Source of the DNA: Sphagnum compactum
Taxonomy: Eukaryota > Bryophyta > Sphagnopsida > Sphagnales
DNA: 64,000 nucleotides
Direction of reading: 5' to 3'
Assembly (NCBI GenBank): GCA_965153455.1
Contig: OZ234495.1
Span: 14,008,875 to 14,072,874 of the forward strand
Positions 48,726-61,999 of this stretch are shown here, piece after piece; within the stretch, counting starts at the first letter, position 1, and every line of letters starts with the position of its first letter. Made by a program: the position numbers and the translations under genes. The notes under the pieces were generated by a model that was not told the DNA's origin, searched no databases, and saw nothing but the letters and a program-made list of their open reading frames with translations.

Positions 48726-49084
48726 TTATCATCATTTCATTGTCACGGGTAATTGCAGAAAAGTAGGTATCAAGGGGATTAATTAATTATAGGAATATTC
48801 AAAATATTGTAAGGAACATATGGTATGCTAATTGAAAAATATAATTTCTTGGCATAGTTAGATAGATAGCCCCAAAATTCCTCCATTCTGTGAGTGGAGA
48901 ATCACCCACCACCCACCAGCATTTTGCAGCACATTCTTTCTTATCGGAACTGAGTGCAATCAAGATCGACCAAATCCGATCAAATCTCGTATTTTGACAA
49001 CATTGCAAAAAATCATGAAAGTCGGGGTTGGGGGCACTTAGAACAGCCCCCAGTCTGTTTGCTAAGCCCAGTGCTGCCACACAT

Positions 49085-49087
<3 letters not shown>

Positions 49088-49118
<31 letters not shown>
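49088..49118 (+). repeat. (TC)n microsatellite
   Basis: An uninterrupted TC dinucleotide run of about 31 bases. Confidence 0.95.
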
Positions 49119-49122
<4 letters not shown>

Positions 49123-49318
49123 GAATCAGCAGAGCATGTGTTTGTTTGTTAGTGGACTGGGGACTAGTTTTCTGGCTACTTGCTTGAACCCATCCATGTG
49201 TAGAAACATGGTGATTTTGTAGAACTTTGATTTTCCCAATTTTTGACAGTTAAAAAAATAAAAAGACAAAATATTATTTAAAAAAGGAAAAAAATTTTCC
49301 ATATGATGAAAATTTATG

Positions 49319-49349
49319 CCCCCCCCCCCCCCCCCCCCCCAAAAAAAAA
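49319..49349 (+). repeat. Poly(C) 22 followed by poly(A) 9
   Basis: A C homopolymer passes directly into an A run. It is likely to be assembly-sensitive. Confidence 0.9.
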
Positions 49350-51910
49350 GTGCTGCTTAGAATTATAGCTTGAAAGGCTTGAACTTACAGCTCTAGAAGT
49401 AGTTCCTTCCATAATTTAGAAGGCCCTTGTGGTAGATTTCACTCTATAATCATCCTAAAATGCAAAAATATGATTTTTTAGTAATATAAATTGTTGTCTA
49501 TAATGTAATTATATATAAGCTAGAAATACAATAGTGTAAATATAGGTTACAACTAAACAATGTAAATATCATGGCATGGCTCCAAGAAAGGTTTTGTTTT
49601 TCAATTTTGTTAAGTATGTAGGTGGATTTGGCAATCATCCACAAAGGAGGAATGAGCCAAATTTGGCTAAATCTCCATACAACAAACTATAGAATCCTGC
49701 CTAATTCTGGCAACTAAGAGGAACTCATTGTCTAAATATATGGCGGCATGTGACTTTTTTCCCCTCTAAAATATGCCAACTTTTGCAATCTTTTTTTTTC
49801 ACCAAACAATAAAAGACCCATGTAAAATTCCCAATTTTAAAGGTGCAAAAATTTGACCCCAAGTTGTATTTAACATCTTTTTCTTTCCCCTACACACTTG
49901 AATTCCAGAAATTCACACAATGGGCTTCGAATTTAGAGACTTTGTTTTAGACCTTGCCCCAATGGGTGAAGGACTATGTGGTATCCAGCATTTAGTGCTA
50001 GGGGTTGCTTTAAATGGCAAGGCTCACACCAAAAGGTTTTGTTTGAAGGCAATATTTTATTGCTCAAATGTTCATAGATTATATACCTTGTGTAACTAAA
50101 TGTGTAGGTTGGTTTTCTACCAGCTTCCTCTAAAATTTTGTCATGTCAGCTTGTTCAAACTGGGGCCACAAGGAGAACGTCTAGTCACAAGGGAGCTAGC
50201 CTACCAAGGAAGCTTTATAAGTCAAGCTGAACCCCAATGCCTTTTCCAAATTATAAATCTTTTGATCCCAACATCATCAGAAGGCTGCAGTATTTGGTTC
50301 CAAATATGGTGTTACATGGATCTAGTTTTTTTAGAATTAAAAAACAAAAAAAAATAAAAATAAATAAGTAAGTGCACAAGTAATGTGTTAGAACCTTGTT
50401 TGTAAATAGTTGTTACACATTGATTGTGAGTTCACTCAAGATAACTTAGAAAACAAAATAATTCAAACCACCAAATGCCAGCAATCCCATTGGCTTAAAA
50501 AAAATTCTTCAGGCCTACATGCAACACTATTGTCTTGAACATTGAAAACAATATCCCTTTCTAGGATTTCAATTGGTTCTTTATAGTTCTCACAAACCTA
50601 CCAAACCCTATTACCCATTTAATTATTAGTTCACTCAAAATAATCAAGTGAAAAAATATTTAGACCACCAAATCATGCAATTTTATTGGTCGTGACATTT
50701 TTTTGCACATCTACACACAAGCCTATTCAACACCCTCTCTATTGTTGGACACTAATATTATGATCTTTTCGAATCATCAAAGAATAGAGAGCGTGTAACC
50801 GTTTGATGATTATTGTTCAAAATGATGAAAACTTGCCAATCATCAATAAAACAAAGCACACAACAAAGGGGGAGAAAAAGGTACAAGATGGAAGGACCCA
50901 AGTCTTGGCAAATGAAGAACTTTTCAAAAGATGGTAAACCACTAGGGGAATATGAGAACAAATCAAAGACCTGAACCCCTAGTCATGAAAACCATATTAG
51001 ATAAAATTAGGGAAAGAACATTTGAAAAAACGTTGAACTTAAAAGAACCCTCGCTTATAGTAACATCATATTTCGAAATAAAAGTTGCATGTGCTCATTG
51101 CAATGCTACTTCAACTAAATCTACTTGAATGAGATTAGCGATGACATCATTAATCAACATCCAGACACCGTCCATTGAAATCACAATTTTGACCTGTTGA
51201 CACAAAAACTGAAAAACAAGAGATGCAAAAACATGGGTTGATTCACATCAAACCTAAAATCTCACATCTTTCACTATAGACAAAGAAAACCATCCCACAC
51301 AACATAAGAAGATTCAGAATAGATGACTGATGTAAGTATCTGTTGCATTGATCTAGGTTAAGAAAGTTTAAGGCCCACCACAATTATGTTAAGCTAATCA
51401 ACTGATACTTGCATAATATCTCTGTGCCTGTTTGCATAGCTTTCTGGCACGTGAACACAAGTTGGAATTTCAGGAGAATTGGCTCTCTAAGCTAACTGGC
51501 TATTCCTAATTCCAAAGCAGCAACAGTTGCAAATAGGAAAAATGTTTCCAGGTAAAAATGTGGGACCAACACCACACTGCACCTTTCAGTAGCCTCTCCC
51601 TGGGAGGCAAGGCTAACAAACAAATCATCAGGTAATTTATGTCTCTGCCCTTTTTATGGCAGGTTGAAAATAAAAGCATGAGAGGTGATAGAACCATGCA
51701 ACATGGTTAATTTTAATGTGATTATAAAAATGAATTTCATCCCCCTCCACACACACAAAAAAGCTTACACAAACAACAAAACTTATTTTACATCAACTCT
51801 GACATAGATTCATGTTGAATATGCCATACTTGACAGAGCTGTGTAGTTCATGAACCATGGACACATGTTAGGTTATAAACTTTGTGATTTTCATCCATTT
51901 TATATATGAA

Positions 51911-51945
<35 letters not shown>

Positions 51946-53990
51946 GTGTTTATCACACTTGGACATTAGTGTAATATATTACTGGGCCCTTGTGCTGTTG
52001 GCCTAGGCATGTGAAACCTCTTGTAGAGGTTCATCCATTCCAATACTATCAATGTGGTCAAAGGCAGCTTAACTTCAGAGTTCTTATCAAACCTTGCTAA
52101 ATTAATTTAAATTTAATTTCTAACTATAAAAATTACTTTAAATTTAACAACTTTTTCTCCATTGGTCCAAAATTTGAGAAGCAACATACGAGTAGATCAT
52201 CTCATCAAGGGCTTTTTGGTGGTACCAAAGGTGGGGGTGGTTGGGGGGAGAGGCCCACAATTTGAGAGGGTTATGACATGGACGCATCCAAACAAACACA
52301 TATCTTAATAGATAAATGTGTCGTGGATCATCATGTTCAGGATGTAGGTGTTAAGGCTTACTAGAGTTAAAGTGCACCAGCCAAGCCAAGACTAAGGTTG
52401 AACTTTGGGGCATTTGAATTGAGACCATATCTTGAAAACAAAGCTTTGCAATGGGAACACTTGAGCCCGCTTTAGACAGGGTCCAGGGTCCAGTTTTCCT
52501 AGGAACCAATTTGGACTTATTGGAACCCAATTGAATCCTTGAGTTGGACTGTACCTTCGTCCCTAGCCTGATTCTTCGTTCTCCAAATCAGGAGCTCTCC
52601 TTTTAGCACTGTACCTTTGTCCCTCCAAAACAGTGCCATGTAGGTTTAGCCTCAATTTGCCACTTTTTGGTATTGGACCCTATCTTAAGGCCTTGGGACC
52701 AATTTAAAGCTTTCAACCAATAAGATTGCTTGAATTCATTGGTTGCTGGACCTTGGACACTCATCTAAAGTCGGCATTAGTGTATTGGCAACTGGAGGAA
52801 AAGCCAATATCCTATTTAGTATGATACACAAATTGTATTACCACATTTCAAAATGTTATTAAAGCTTCCTGTGCTAGTTGTTGTATGGAAATATAAAAAG
52901 AATTCATATTCTACATTATAATTTGACAGCTGAGTACAACTAAAAAACTTTCCAACTGTCACTCACAAATTGGTTCCCAATTCAATGCCAAATCAATTGT
53001 ATGCCAAATCCAGACACAGAATGCTGAAGTCTCTCCAGGCACTCACTCTTGGCCAGATTGACAGACCCAATAAGAGAAAAGAAGAAAGTTTTTTACACAC
53101 CCAATATAAGACGAGGAAAGAGTTAGTAGTAGTCTGTCCTGGCAGTTAGTTAACTGGAGATGGACAAACAAACACACACTGTGTAATTTGTACAATCAGA
53201 TTTCTCCCTTATCGAACTAGTATCTATGCATATATTAGTTTAATAGTTTTTACACTTCTCAAAGGGGAATCCTGACAGCTCCCAGGCTTTTCACAACTGG
53301 AAAAAATGAAATTCCCTTTCTGTATACTAACATTCTTGCACGGAGCTGCTACAATAAACAATGTGAAAAATTGTTCACATAATTTGTCCACATTTCTTTA
53401 CAGTTTGTACAATTGAAAGTACCTGGGCCCATTTAAATTAGTATCATCAAATTAATATTATAAATTAGTTAAATGAGACGATGTTTTTTCAGGTCATAAT
53501 TCGATTAGTTTCAGTGACGATGTTTCATCAAAACTGGTTTATATATGGGATGGGTATTTTGGTGATTGTCACTACGATAAGTTTAATTAATCTTGAATTT
53601 ATAATTCATCATAGATTCAATTTCATGAATTTTGTCTGTTTGTATTTTGTTATTTGTCTTGCACCCTTTCAATGATTTTGTCAATTTGTAGTTAGTCCGT
53701 TTTTTAACAATAAATTTCTTGATCAGGCGGACATTAGAATCATGAATCATGATTAAATTTAATCATGATCTTGATCAAGCTCCAATTAGATCAAATTAAC
53801 ACACTAATTAATCGTGGCTAATCACGAATCTGCACGAAGCAAAAGCGACAAAAAAAGAAAAAAAGAAAAGCTTGGGACGTAATTAGTAGCTGGTGTAGGT
53901 GTAGTAGCACTTGCAGTTTGCCAGATTTATAAAAAACTCAGCTAATTATGTATCTGGTGTTTTTTATTAGATTGTTTGTCAAGATCATTA
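49350..53990. other. Intergenic sequence, no gene seen
   Basis: The short frames show no domain, and the sequence alternates AT-rich and moderate composition. It holds a (TG)n run at 51914-51942. A short duplicated phrase near 52550-52625 (GTACCTTCGTCCCT/GTACCTTTGTCCCT) is the only other local repeat I noticed. Confidence 0.5.
51914..51942 (+). repeat. (TG)n microsatellite
   Basis: An uninterrupted TG run of about 29 bases. Confidence 0.95.
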
Positions 53991-54925
53991 ACCATGCTTG
54001 AAGAGAATTGATTAAGGAGATCCCCAAAAAAATGTGAGGGAATAAAAAATGAGGATTGGGTTTGACGTTGCTGAGGAGGTGGAGGAATATGATCAGGAGG
54101 AGCTTCAAGCTCTTCTAGTCATGGGGCGTGGAGGATGATCAGTAGGAGGTGGTGGAGCTACTAGCTGGTCATGGGGAAGGCGAGGATCGTGAACTCCCGC
54201 GGAATATTAGCTAGAGTAGATCGCGTGAAAGTGGGTGGGGAATAAGACAAAGCCGCTGGATGTGGTAGGCGCCTGTGCACCAGGGGCGGGGGGAGGGGAT
54301 GAAAAAGGTCCATGAAAAGCAAAGAACTTGTAGTTTACTGCAAGTTGCAAGAAAGCGAAACTTAGTGTGGTTTGAACAAAAGTTTTTTTTTTTTTCCTGC
54401 CATGGGCAAAAAGAAGAAGAAAAGCAAGCTGCTGTTGTTGCATGCTAGCTAGCTACAAGAAGCTTCCTCTCGTTTCTTATAATGTTTTCATCTTTCTGCA
54501 CGACCCTGATCTCTCTGCATAATAACATTGGCCACTAGTGCACCTTTTGTGGACCGCCTGGCCTGGTCTGCAGCTCGAATCCAATTACCAAATTGCTGCT
54601 GGTTCCTCTTTGCTGCTGCAAGGTGATGACAGTTTTGCTCATTGGCTAACTGTTGACGCAGACGATGATCTGCAGAAACAGAGCATCAGGTCGAGGCGGG
54701 CCTGTGTAAATGAATATTTGGCTGGTGTGGCCCCAGCGGGTACTACCGCCCAGTACTACATGACTAGTTTTTTATACTGAAAGCTTTTAGTGATCATCTC
54801 TATAAAACTTTTCGACCTTCCTGATCGCGTGTTTTCTATGTTGTGTAGCAGTGCCGACGTTAGCTAGCTGGCTGGCTGAGGAGTTGCTGGTCGTGGCCTA
54901 GAGGTGCGACACATACGGCCCCTCC

Positions 54926-54948
54926 TGTTGTTGTTGTTGTTGTTGTTG
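54926..54948 (+). repeat. (TGT)n microsatellite
   Basis: Seven to eight TGT/TTG units. Confidence 0.9.
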
Positions 54949-56067
54949 CAGCTTTGGATCCATCACTTGTATCGCTGCAGCAATATCAAAACTATAAGAT
55001 ACATATATTATACATATAAATTAAGCACATGATCCAGAACATTGAACTTCATCGAATTATTCTTCAATTTTAGGAAGGTTTTTTTTTTCTTTTTTTCTCT
55101 TTTTTTGGGTAGTGATTAGTCCCGTGACGACGTTTTAGTGATGTAGATGATGATGATGATGGTGGTGCTGCATTACTCTAAACTCTTGGTCTAAGAAAGA
55201 CAAGTTCTAAATACGCCAGAGGGTGGGTCCGGCGGTCGGTCAGTTGCTGCTACTCCGCCTGCTTAATTACACAATTTATATATCTAGCTAGCTAGCTGCA
55301 AAGCTTGAGCTTGCAAGTTGCAATATATTCGCTCGTGAACGGGATTTGAACCAATCAGCAAGCAGGGCTGGCAGGGCAAGTCGTGATCCTGTGCCAGGCA
55401 GCAAGTAGGCAGGGCAACGGAAGAAGAAGAAGAAGAATCCTCGACCCCTGCAATCTATTGATCCTTTTGGATCGGATTCGCAGCTTCTGAATGAATATAT
55501 ATTGATTCAACTCCGTTATCGGGTATCCTACAAGTGTTGAGGACAAAAATTCTTGCTGGCTGGCTACTAGTCTAGATCAAATCAAAGTTTAGAATACAAT
55601 AATTTAGATAAATTACCTGAAATTTCTTTTGGACTCCATGATACATCACGTCTCTTTTCTCACGATTGAACGAGTCCTGAGAGTAGCACCAGCAACAGCT
55701 GATCATCAAATCAAACCCGAGCGCAATTATATATGGCACGATTAATAAGATCATCATCGACTGCATCTGGATATGATCATCATCTGGTCAACCCGAGCAC
55801 AAGTGAACATTTTTGACTGCCCATATAATTTTCTACGAAACCAGATCATCATGATCTGCACTGATCATCAGAAGTCTAACTGACATTAGCCCGCCCCGCC
55901 CCCCCGCCCCCTCACTCCAACCCCCAAAAAAAAAAAAAAAAACCAAAAAGTAGAAGATTAAAACACCAGATCCAAGTACTGAGCTAGATTATGATCAGAT
56001 CCGAAAAAACCTGCCGATTTATACACTAGATCACTGAATTTCATACCAACTGACCCGTTCAATATTT

Positions 56068-56069
<2 letters not shown>

Positions 56070-56104
<35 letters not shown>
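56070..56104 (+). repeat. (TC)n microsatellite
   Basis: An uninterrupted TC run of about 35 bases. Confidence 0.95.
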
Positions 56105-56105
<1 letters not shown>

Positions 56106-56356
56106 GTCTCTCTATACTTAATTCTTTTGTTGTTGGATTTTTGTGGTCACCCGTAGTTATAGTTTATAAGCTTAGCAGCTGATGATCTGTACAGTGGTCG
56201 ACGAAGAAGTACGTTCAGATTGATTCTCAATGAAATTATACAGATCTGAATAATCTTCTGCTGCTGCTGCTGCAAAGGATCCCAAGGATGAAGAAGAACA
56301 ATATCAGATCTCAAAATTTGTGAAATCATTTTTTTGCTGTGACCCCAAAAAGAAAA

Positions 56357-56383
56357 ACACACACACACACACACACACACACA
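56357..56383 (+). repeat. (AC)n microsatellite
   Basis: An uninterrupted AC run of about 27 bases. Confidence 0.95.
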
Positions 56384-56601
56384 TTATACAGTACTGATCA
56401 GTTGAAACTTTGAGTATATCATCATCAGATCACAGCTGCTGCTGATCAGGAAAAAATCCAGTACTGATGAGATTTTATATATTGATCAGCCTCATGTGCT
56501 TTGCAAAACTGCACTGCTGCAGCCTCAGCTTTTTGTCTCTTATCAAAGCTCTTATATAACATGTTTTACAACACTAGTTGTGAACAATAGGATCAGTACC
56601 T

Positions 56602-56664
56602 CTTGCTTGCTTGTTTGCTTGCTTGCTTTACTTGCTTGCTTACTTGCTTACTTACTTACTTACT
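56602..56664 (+). repeat. (CTTG)n/(CTTA)n compound microsatellite
   Basis: A tetranucleotide run passes from CTTG units to CTTA units, with two small interruptions. Confidence 0.9.
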
Positions 56665-56824
56665 GTTTCTGTTCTGGTTTTACAATTTTCACTCCCATCC
56701 ACTAGCTACTTAGATTACTAATCTCAATCCTTTTCACAAACGGATTAATTAAGTAGTTAAACTAATTCAATTAGTGACCTGAGATCAGGTAGTTGTAGCC
56801 AGACCAGTTGCAACATTATGGGTG

Positions 56825-56896
56825 CACTACAACAAAAGGTGTCCTTGTATGCCAAGTGATTTCACTGGATTTTGAATGAATTCACTTGTTGTAGTG
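56825..56896 (+). mobile_element. 72-bp CACTA-like element with 11-bp terminal inverted repeats
   Basis: It starts CACTACAACAA and ends TTGTTGTAGTG, exact reverse complements. CACTACAAnAAAA is the usual end of plant CACTA transposons. The short interior (TTTCACTGGATTTTGAATGA) is shared with the decayed copy at 19376. No three-base target duplication is visible, so it may instead be a deletion derivative or one terminus. Homology to the 19-kb copy continues a little to the right (TAGTGAACAGGGACTAG). Confidence 0.6.
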
Positions 56897-56899
56897 AAC

Positions 56900-58150
56900 A
56901 GGGACTAGTGAAGAAGCAATGAATTCACTCGTCTAGTGAACCGGGACTAGTAAACTGCACCCACATTTTGTTGAAGTGGTGACAGAGGACAAGATTTCTT
57001 CTAATGCATTGAATATTTCAATATTTCATTGTGATTATTAATATTGAATTTTATCAATACTATTTTAATATTTTCTTTTAATTAATAATCATAACAGTGA
57101 TACAGCCGCTTTTATTTTTAATTTCTACTCCTGTTTGTTTGTAACTGTACAAAGTTGTACAAAAAATTGTAGAGGATTTTTTTTAAAATTTAGGGGGATG
57201 TACATGTGCATTAATTCTTTCAAATTTACCTCCTGTTAATTAATTAATATATTCATGATTCATAGCATTTAAACAAGAACTTATAAACCACTTAGAAATT
57301 AATAGCACTAATTAATTTTCTACTGGCTAACTTTAATTGTAGTAAGTTGTATAAAAAAACAAATTTTGTAGAAAATAAAATTCCTAAATTTTACAGGATA
57401 TAATAATTAAAATTCTTTTAAATCTCTCAAAGTTAAATCTCTCAAATTCTTCAAAGCTCAGGGCCTTTGAAACTAATTATTAATCACAGCAGTTAAAACC
57501 ACTAATTCCAGAGGAGGTTTGAATTAATATTAATTTGGTTTAATCCTTGAACTTATACTGTAATTCATTTGAAGCCATGATCATCAAATATTCAAGTCTT
57601 CTGTCATTGAGAGGTTAATGATAAATCTTAATACACAAAAATAAAATAAAATAAAATAATTATATATATATAGAAAATTAATAATAATAATAATTCTTCA
57701 CATGCAACAGAATCAAATGGTATATAACCCACACATGCAGTATATGATTTTTTAGTATACCAGAGTTTTGAAAGAATAGTATTGTATTAAATCTTTTGTA
57801 AATCTTCCAAAACACCCAGAACTCAAAACTATGTTTAGAAACACAAAATATAGGTATACATGATTTTGTGGATACTGTAATAATGGGAACCAAATTAAGG
57901 TGGGGATCAAGAAATGCTATGTATGGCTAGGAAATATTATTATAATTTTTTTTTAAAAAAAATTTTTTTTTGCACTTTAAAAAGACAGCAAGCATCAGCT
58001 AAATTTAGTTCACCCTGATATGCATCAGATATGAATTTGATTCTCTTGAATCATTGGTCTAGATTTGAGCTGAAACTTGAGACCAGGAAATTGGAAAGGC
58101 ACAATTCATAATTATGCTGGATATTTTGGGTGGACAAACTCTAGGCAAAA
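56900..58150. other. AT-rich intergenic DNA
   Basis: No gene is seen. It contains a short (AAAAT)n run at 57637-57660 and AT-rich homopolymer stretches near 57940-57970. Confidence 0.5.
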
Positions 58151-58179
58151 AATAGGCCCAATTTTAATTTATTTTAATG

Positions 58180-58410
58180 ACTTGACAAAAAGTAGCAAAA
58201 AATAGTGAAAAATATCATATTGGGTTCATACAAATGTAGCAAAAATTAGTCAAAAAAATGGATATTGGGTTCATACAAATCTAGCAAAAAAATAGTGAAA
58301 AAAAGGATATTGGGTTCATACAAATCTAGCAAAAAATAGTTTAAAAAAAGGATATTGGGTTTATACAAATCTAGCAAAAAAATAGGCAAAAATATTTATT
58401 GGGTGGAGAT
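58180..58410 (+). repeat. 45-bp minisatellite, four to five copies
   Basis: TTGGGTTCATACAAATCTAG recurs with its TGGGTT at 58221, 58266, 58311, 58356 and (truncated) 58400, a period of 45. A-rich spacers (GCAAAAAATAGT and AAAAAGGATA) separate the units. Confidence 0.85.
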
Positions 58411-58419
58411 AACCTAGGG

Positions 58420-60420
58420 AAAAAAAAAACCACCCAAAATTAGGCAATATGTTAAGAGGAGTGACACTAGTACATAATACAAAGCCTTCCAGATACAAGT
58501 GTTTACCCAATAGGGATGGATTAAAATTCTTTGGAGGTTGTGAAACTGCAAGTTTATATTTTAGAGAAATGTATTGGACATCAACTGAGATTCTGGGGAA
58601 GGAAAAAGAAAAAGAAAAAAAATCACTCATGGGTTGATTTTTTACAGGTGCAAAGGGTCAACAAAGGCAAGGGCTTTGATGAAGCCCACATACAAAAAGA
58701 AGCACTTCATTAAAAATTAAAGGGTAATTGAGAATGACTTCAGCTCAAAAAAAGAAAGAGATTCTATTGATTCCCTTTCAGGACTGTTGCTTCATTATCC
58801 AAGCATTTGATAAGATTGTGTGGTGAGATGTTGGACTAATGCACACAATTCTACATTGAAGGGGTCACTCAAATTGGACAAGTTATATGGTTTACATTCC
58901 AAGTTGTAAGCATCCCCTTCATCACGAAGTTGGGAGTCCACTTTTGTCCAAAAAGCAACAAAATTTGTCCAAAAAATGGTCATGGATGGGTGCTAGTTAA
59001 AACCCATTTCCTACATGTAAGTGAGTAACGACTCAATCAGGGCTTTGTGGGCCAATTAAGGAAGGGGCCGTGCCTTTCATGCCAGTTGAACTAAGAAGAA
59101 TTCACAAAGTGAAAACCCCTGAAAAGTTCAAATTAAATGAGGAGTTTTCCCAAGATTTTGCAAGGCTAGATTGAGTCCAATACACCAAGGTTGATTCAGA
59201 AATTCGAAAAGTGTGAACAACCCATTTTTTTCTCCAACATTCATCAAAAGAAAAACACTTTAGAGTTTACTTTTTTTAAAAATTACAACATCTTTGCTCA
59301 GTGTTTTTTCTGGGAGGAAAAAAATAACATTTCTCAACCAAAAAAAATTGGGGAAGTTTTTGGAGAGATGTGTTTGGACTAATATTTCTTTTTTTGGGAA
59401 ACATACCCTTTTTTTATATCATAAAATTGAAATTTTAAAAAAACACCCTTTTGTTGGTGTCGAGGAAATTGAAAATTAAAGACATAAATATATACTTTTT
59501 AAGAAAATGAATCATATAATAATTTGTAATTTAACCAATAAAATTGTTACTTAATCGAACAAAAAGAGTTATACCTTTACAAATAAGATCATCACTACCT
59601 TACCCTAAGGTCAATTTTGTCATTAAATAATCCTAAAAATAGTGAAATGAAATTTTGTGAAAATACGTTGTTGATATGTTGAAAATCATCATAGGCTACA
59701 CTCTGAAAATTTTCATTACTCATATCACAATATTATAGTAGATGATGAAAAAATATGTAATTTCAAAACTTCAAAACGAATTCATTTTTTGAAAAAAAAT
59801 AAAATTATTTGTTTTGCCAACACTGAAACTAACTGACCGTAGGCTACATTATCCTACTTAGTCTTCCAAACTAAGTAGTGCCTGAGTGAGTGGGTGGGTG
59901 GGTGCATGGTGGAAGAGTGTAGCAAATTTGCTTATGCATATATTATTATTCTGATCTTACATGAATGCCAATGGCAAGAATTTGTGCAACAGCAGCAAGC
60001 TCGCAGAACTTGATTTTGGATCAGTTCCTGTTTTTTGTTGCATATGCCCCGCGAGAGCGAAGTCATTTAATCTGTGTGTCTATGGAAAATAGTGGACAAT
60101 TCATCAACCCCTGCTGGCCAGGTTCTCCAATAAAGTGGAGTACATACAAATGAGAGAGAGAGAGAGAGAGAGAAGAGAGAGGAGATGGGTTGTGTACATG
60201 ATTGGCTTTATTAGACTTACTGAAACCCACTATAGTTTTGTCATCATGCTCTCGGCAACCAATTGTGAGGGGCAACAAGATCTCCCAAATCAGATCTAAA
60301 TCCAAAACTGGTAGGGTCCATACCTGATTCACATGTAGGGTTTAATAAAGCTTTTCTTTCTTCTTCTAGCTGTGCTGCTATCTTTGTTGCTGCTGTCTGA
60401 AGATAGCAGGCAACAACACA

Positions 60421-60456
<36 letters not shown>

Positions 60457-61580
60457 TCTACCTTACTGTGGATGAATTCGAGGAATCTCTTAAGAAGAAT
60501 TGACTTGTAGTTCTAGTTTTGTTTGAACTGCTGAATATTTTTTTGTATTTCCAAAGACTTCCTGATTTCAAGTAAAGGTTGTTTTGTTTGCTTCCAAAGG
60601 TGAGTGGGGAAAAAAAAAGGGGTTCTTTCGAGGATTTTGTTTGACTGTCCGTATCTTAGTTAGAACTTTGTAATAAATATGCTTACAACTCTGCTGCTCT
60701 GTGCAGTGCGTTATTCTTTCAGCTTTATGTTCTGGGTGCTAACAGATATGGCCAGAGTGAACCAGCTCCCACATCAGTACCTTCACCTTTTTGTTGAGTA
60801 AGGCCTCTTAGAGACCGTATTAAGCTAAAAAAATTATTAGATTTGAAGTCAGAGAGACCTTCTTTTCAGTCTAAGCATGGGATATTTGTAAGATTTAGAA
60901 ATAATTTAAAAGGATTTTGGATTGGTACCGATGTGTGTGCTGGTGGTTCACCCAAGGCCTTAGTCATAATTGGGCTTCAAAACATTAGAGTTAGATTCAA
61001 ACATGTCTGATACCACCTTGGGATGATATTTTGCTAGTGTTAGCTCCTTCTTGTAATAGCTACAAGTTGTGGGTGAGTACTTTTTTTTTTCCTCAAGTGT
61101 TTGTTTTGGTTCTCCACCAGTTCATGGTTTCTAGACCTGATTCTTATTTAACAAAGACTACCTAAACTGAAATGAATTAATATCAAAGGTACTATCAATT
61201 AAGCTTTTGTATGTGTCCCACCTTAGTCAAGCTACCTCTCCATAAACTGACCTCCTCACCAAAATCTTAACACTTTCTTTGCCAATTTATTAGAATTTTA
61301 TTTATCGCTTACCTTTGGCCAGTTGCACCACTTAGAAGTTTCAAAACTTTTGACTTTAGGCAAAGCTCGCCTCTTTCCCTCCGACAACAATAGATATTTA
61401 CTCCTACTTAAAAGTTGTTATTTTAACATGTTTGCGTCTTCTGTGCATCAAGGTTTAGCATGGGTGAAAGGGTTATCATTATGGGTAATATTCATAAGCA
61501 TCCTTGATCAATGACTTGGTCAATTCTAAATGATGGGCTAACCCTAGAGGTATACCTTTTGTCACACTCGCAAGTCCACT
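58420..61580. other. Intergenic sequence, no supported gene
   Basis: The frames are short. A (GA)n run is at 60152-60172 and a (TA)n run at 60425-60452. A 10-bp hairpin, CTGCTATCTT/AAGATAGCAG, is at about 60376-60410. Around 59960-60130 the sequence is gene-like with CpG sites, but no splice-consistent model emerges on either strand. Confidence 0.45.
60425..60452 (+). repeat. (TA)n microsatellite
   Basis: An uninterrupted TA run of about 28 bases. Confidence 0.95.
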
Positions 61581-61589
61581 TGCAGCAAT

Positions 61590-61930
61590 ATATACATATA
61601 CCAATGGGTTTGTGAGTAGTAATAATTTGGATAAAGTTCAGGCTTTGAAAAGCTTGAAACTGATTTTGGGCATGTAATTATGCACAGCATGGCCTTGCTC
61701 TCTTACGAGGGCAAGTTTTTCATAAAAGGAAAGGCCTTGATTGGTGAATTATAATGATTGACCACCCATGTGATCGCATTGGATCAATCCTCCTTGCTCT
61801 ATATACTTTCTATGATTTCACTTTTATGAGTGAAGATGGGGAATTAACTTGCACACAATTCTTGATGCAGTACACATGGGGTAAAGAGGCCCACATATGT
61901 TGTGTGTGGGTGGATCTGCTCCATATTATG
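61590..61930 (+). repeat. Dispersed repeat family Y, copy 2
   Basis: GGGTTTGTGAGTAGTAATAA, TTTGGATAAAGTTCAGGCTT, TGAAAAGCTTGAAACTGATT and later ATTGACCACCCATGTGATCG follow the same order as the copy at 44880-45230. The two copies differ by many substitutions and small gaps, so the duplication is old. Confidence 0.6.
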
Positions 61931-61999
61931 CTTGCACTGTTGATATCGTACCTCGCGTATAAATGAGCAAAAGATAGGCATGCAAATTTCATGTCTTTT

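Larger units (their letters stand above)
53990..56820. other. Gene-like composition but no supported gene
   Basis: Composition is less AT-rich, with repeated motifs typical of plant promoters: many GATC words, TGATCATC, and GCTAGCTAGC near 54450 and 55290. There are also several simple repeats. Frames such as 54538-54780 lack an ATG start or domain. It could be a promoter or leader of an unannotated non-coding or highly intronic transcript, but I cannot support a gene model. Confidence 0.35.

Noticed and set aside
50100-50357. 85-residue plus-strand frame
   Set aside because: No family resemblance, splice-consistent neighbours or compositional support were found.
55300-55360. B-box-like tRNA promoter word on the minus strand (GGTTCAAATCC)
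   Set aside because: The five bases on each side do not pair as a T-stem, and no D-arm, anticodon arm or acceptor stem is found upstream, so it is not a tRNA gene.
60063-60332. 89-residue minus-strand frame with a possible exon (donor-like GTAAG at 59961)
   Set aside because: The middle of the frame is the translation of the (GA)n repeat, and no consistent flanking exons could be joined.
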